Source of the DNA: Acanthaster planci
Taxonomy: Eukaryota > Echinodermata > Asteroidea > Valvatida > Acanthasteridae
Reading direction: 5' to 3'
DNA length: 64,000 bases
Assembly: GCF_001949145.1 (NCBI RefSeq)
Contig: NW_019091382.1
Location: 1,346,500-1,410,499, forward strand
Shown here: positions 63,699 through 64,000 of the stretch, in pieces
How the letters are laid out: each line of letters begins with the position of its first letter
How positions within the stretch are numbered: the first letter of the stretch is position 1
Program-made: the position numbers and the translations under genes
The notes under the pieces: generated by a model
The model's input: only the letters and a program-made list of their open reading frames with translations
Told to the model about the DNA's origin: nothing
Database searches by the model: none

Positions 63699-64000
63699 TG
63701 GCAGTGATTGTTTCTGCGTCCCAAACATGACTCTCTAATAGGCTCTCAACAAAGTAGGTCTCCAAAGTCGCAGTGATTTTGGAGACAGGGCACTGGATAG
63801 TCTTTCTTGCGGTTGCTTGCTTATTGATCCACAGCTTTTGACCTTTGACCTGTCCAGCAGGTGATTCCCACGAGCCAAAATAGGCAAAAAAAAAAAGCCA
63901 AACAAACAATTACAGGGCATTTGCTTCTATCAAAATATCACCACAATCGATGAAGATAATTCACGCTGGAAATCCACAGGGAACAGAAAAAAAAGCAAAA

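Larger units (their letters stand above)
36603..64000 (+). other. Eph intron 3 (at least 27.4 kb, phase 1, continues past window)
   Basis: Starts GTAAGC and no matching acceptor was identified in the window. The expected next exon, about 156 nt of cysteine-rich sequence, was not recognised. It could lie in the N gap or beyond 64000. Contents listed separately are a possible polyadenylation signal, hairpins, candidate regulatory blocks, the N gap, a SINE head and several repeats and foldbacks. Stretches between them (about 39000-45440, 46400-50040, 51080-53040, 53340-55900 and 59820-62560) show only ordinary intronic sequence with homopolymers and short open frames. Confidence 0.8.

Noticed and set aside
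1-64000. CRISPR array, operon, prophage or other microbial system
   Set aside because: No regular short repeats with unique spacers and no dense coding. The gene structure is clearly metazoan.

Overview
This window is eukaryotic genomic DNA. Coding sequence is sparse, introns are 11 to more than 27 kb with GT/AG ends, one run of Ns marks an assembly gap, and tRNA-derived SINE-like, foldback and tandem-repeat sequences are scattered through it. The only gene I can support is the 5' part of a plus-strand Eph receptor tyrosine kinase (ephrin receptor) gene. An animal is therefore certain. The single-Eph-like sequence and the many TACATGTA-type palindromes suggest a marine invertebrate, perhaps an echinoderm, hemichordate or amphioxus, but the sequence does not settle the species.

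Layout: 1-2384 is the 5' flank and leader, with an AT-rich diverged repeat block at about 190-1190. Exon 1 (start codon at 2385, ending 2466) encodes the signal peptide. Intron 1 (2467-13817) holds a CpG-rich candidate regulatory block and an AAGACC minisatellite. Exon 2 (13818-13900) encodes the first strand of the ligand-binding domain. Intron 2 (13901-35935) has an 88-bp tandem duplication and a long antisense open frame of doubtful meaning. Exon 3 (35936-36602) encodes nearly all of the ephrin-binding domain and the start of the cysteine-rich region. Intron 3 starts at 36603 and runs past the right edge. It contains a 661-bp N gap (45443-46103), a tRNA-like SINE head, a degenerate CACAAGTGGGAAAA repeat, a foldback MITE-like element and a near-perfect 41-bp inverted repeat. 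No exon for the rest of the receptor (cysteine-rich region, fibronectin III repeats, transmembrane segment, kinase, SAM) was recognised in the window.

The three exons join in frame (phases 1, 0, 1) into 277 residues plus one base. They start with a signal peptide and give the LGW, GFYLAF and conserved cysteine landmarks of Eph ligand-binding domains. The exon boundaries match the vertebrate Eph pattern as I remember it. The most testable biology is an immediate in-frame stop plus an AATAAA just after the exon 3 donor, which could give a soluble ligand-binding isoform, and a two-codon upstream ORF ending 2 bases before the start codon.

I saw no prokaryotic, viral or CRISPR-type system. The remaining open frames are short, and I could not tie any of them to a protein family.
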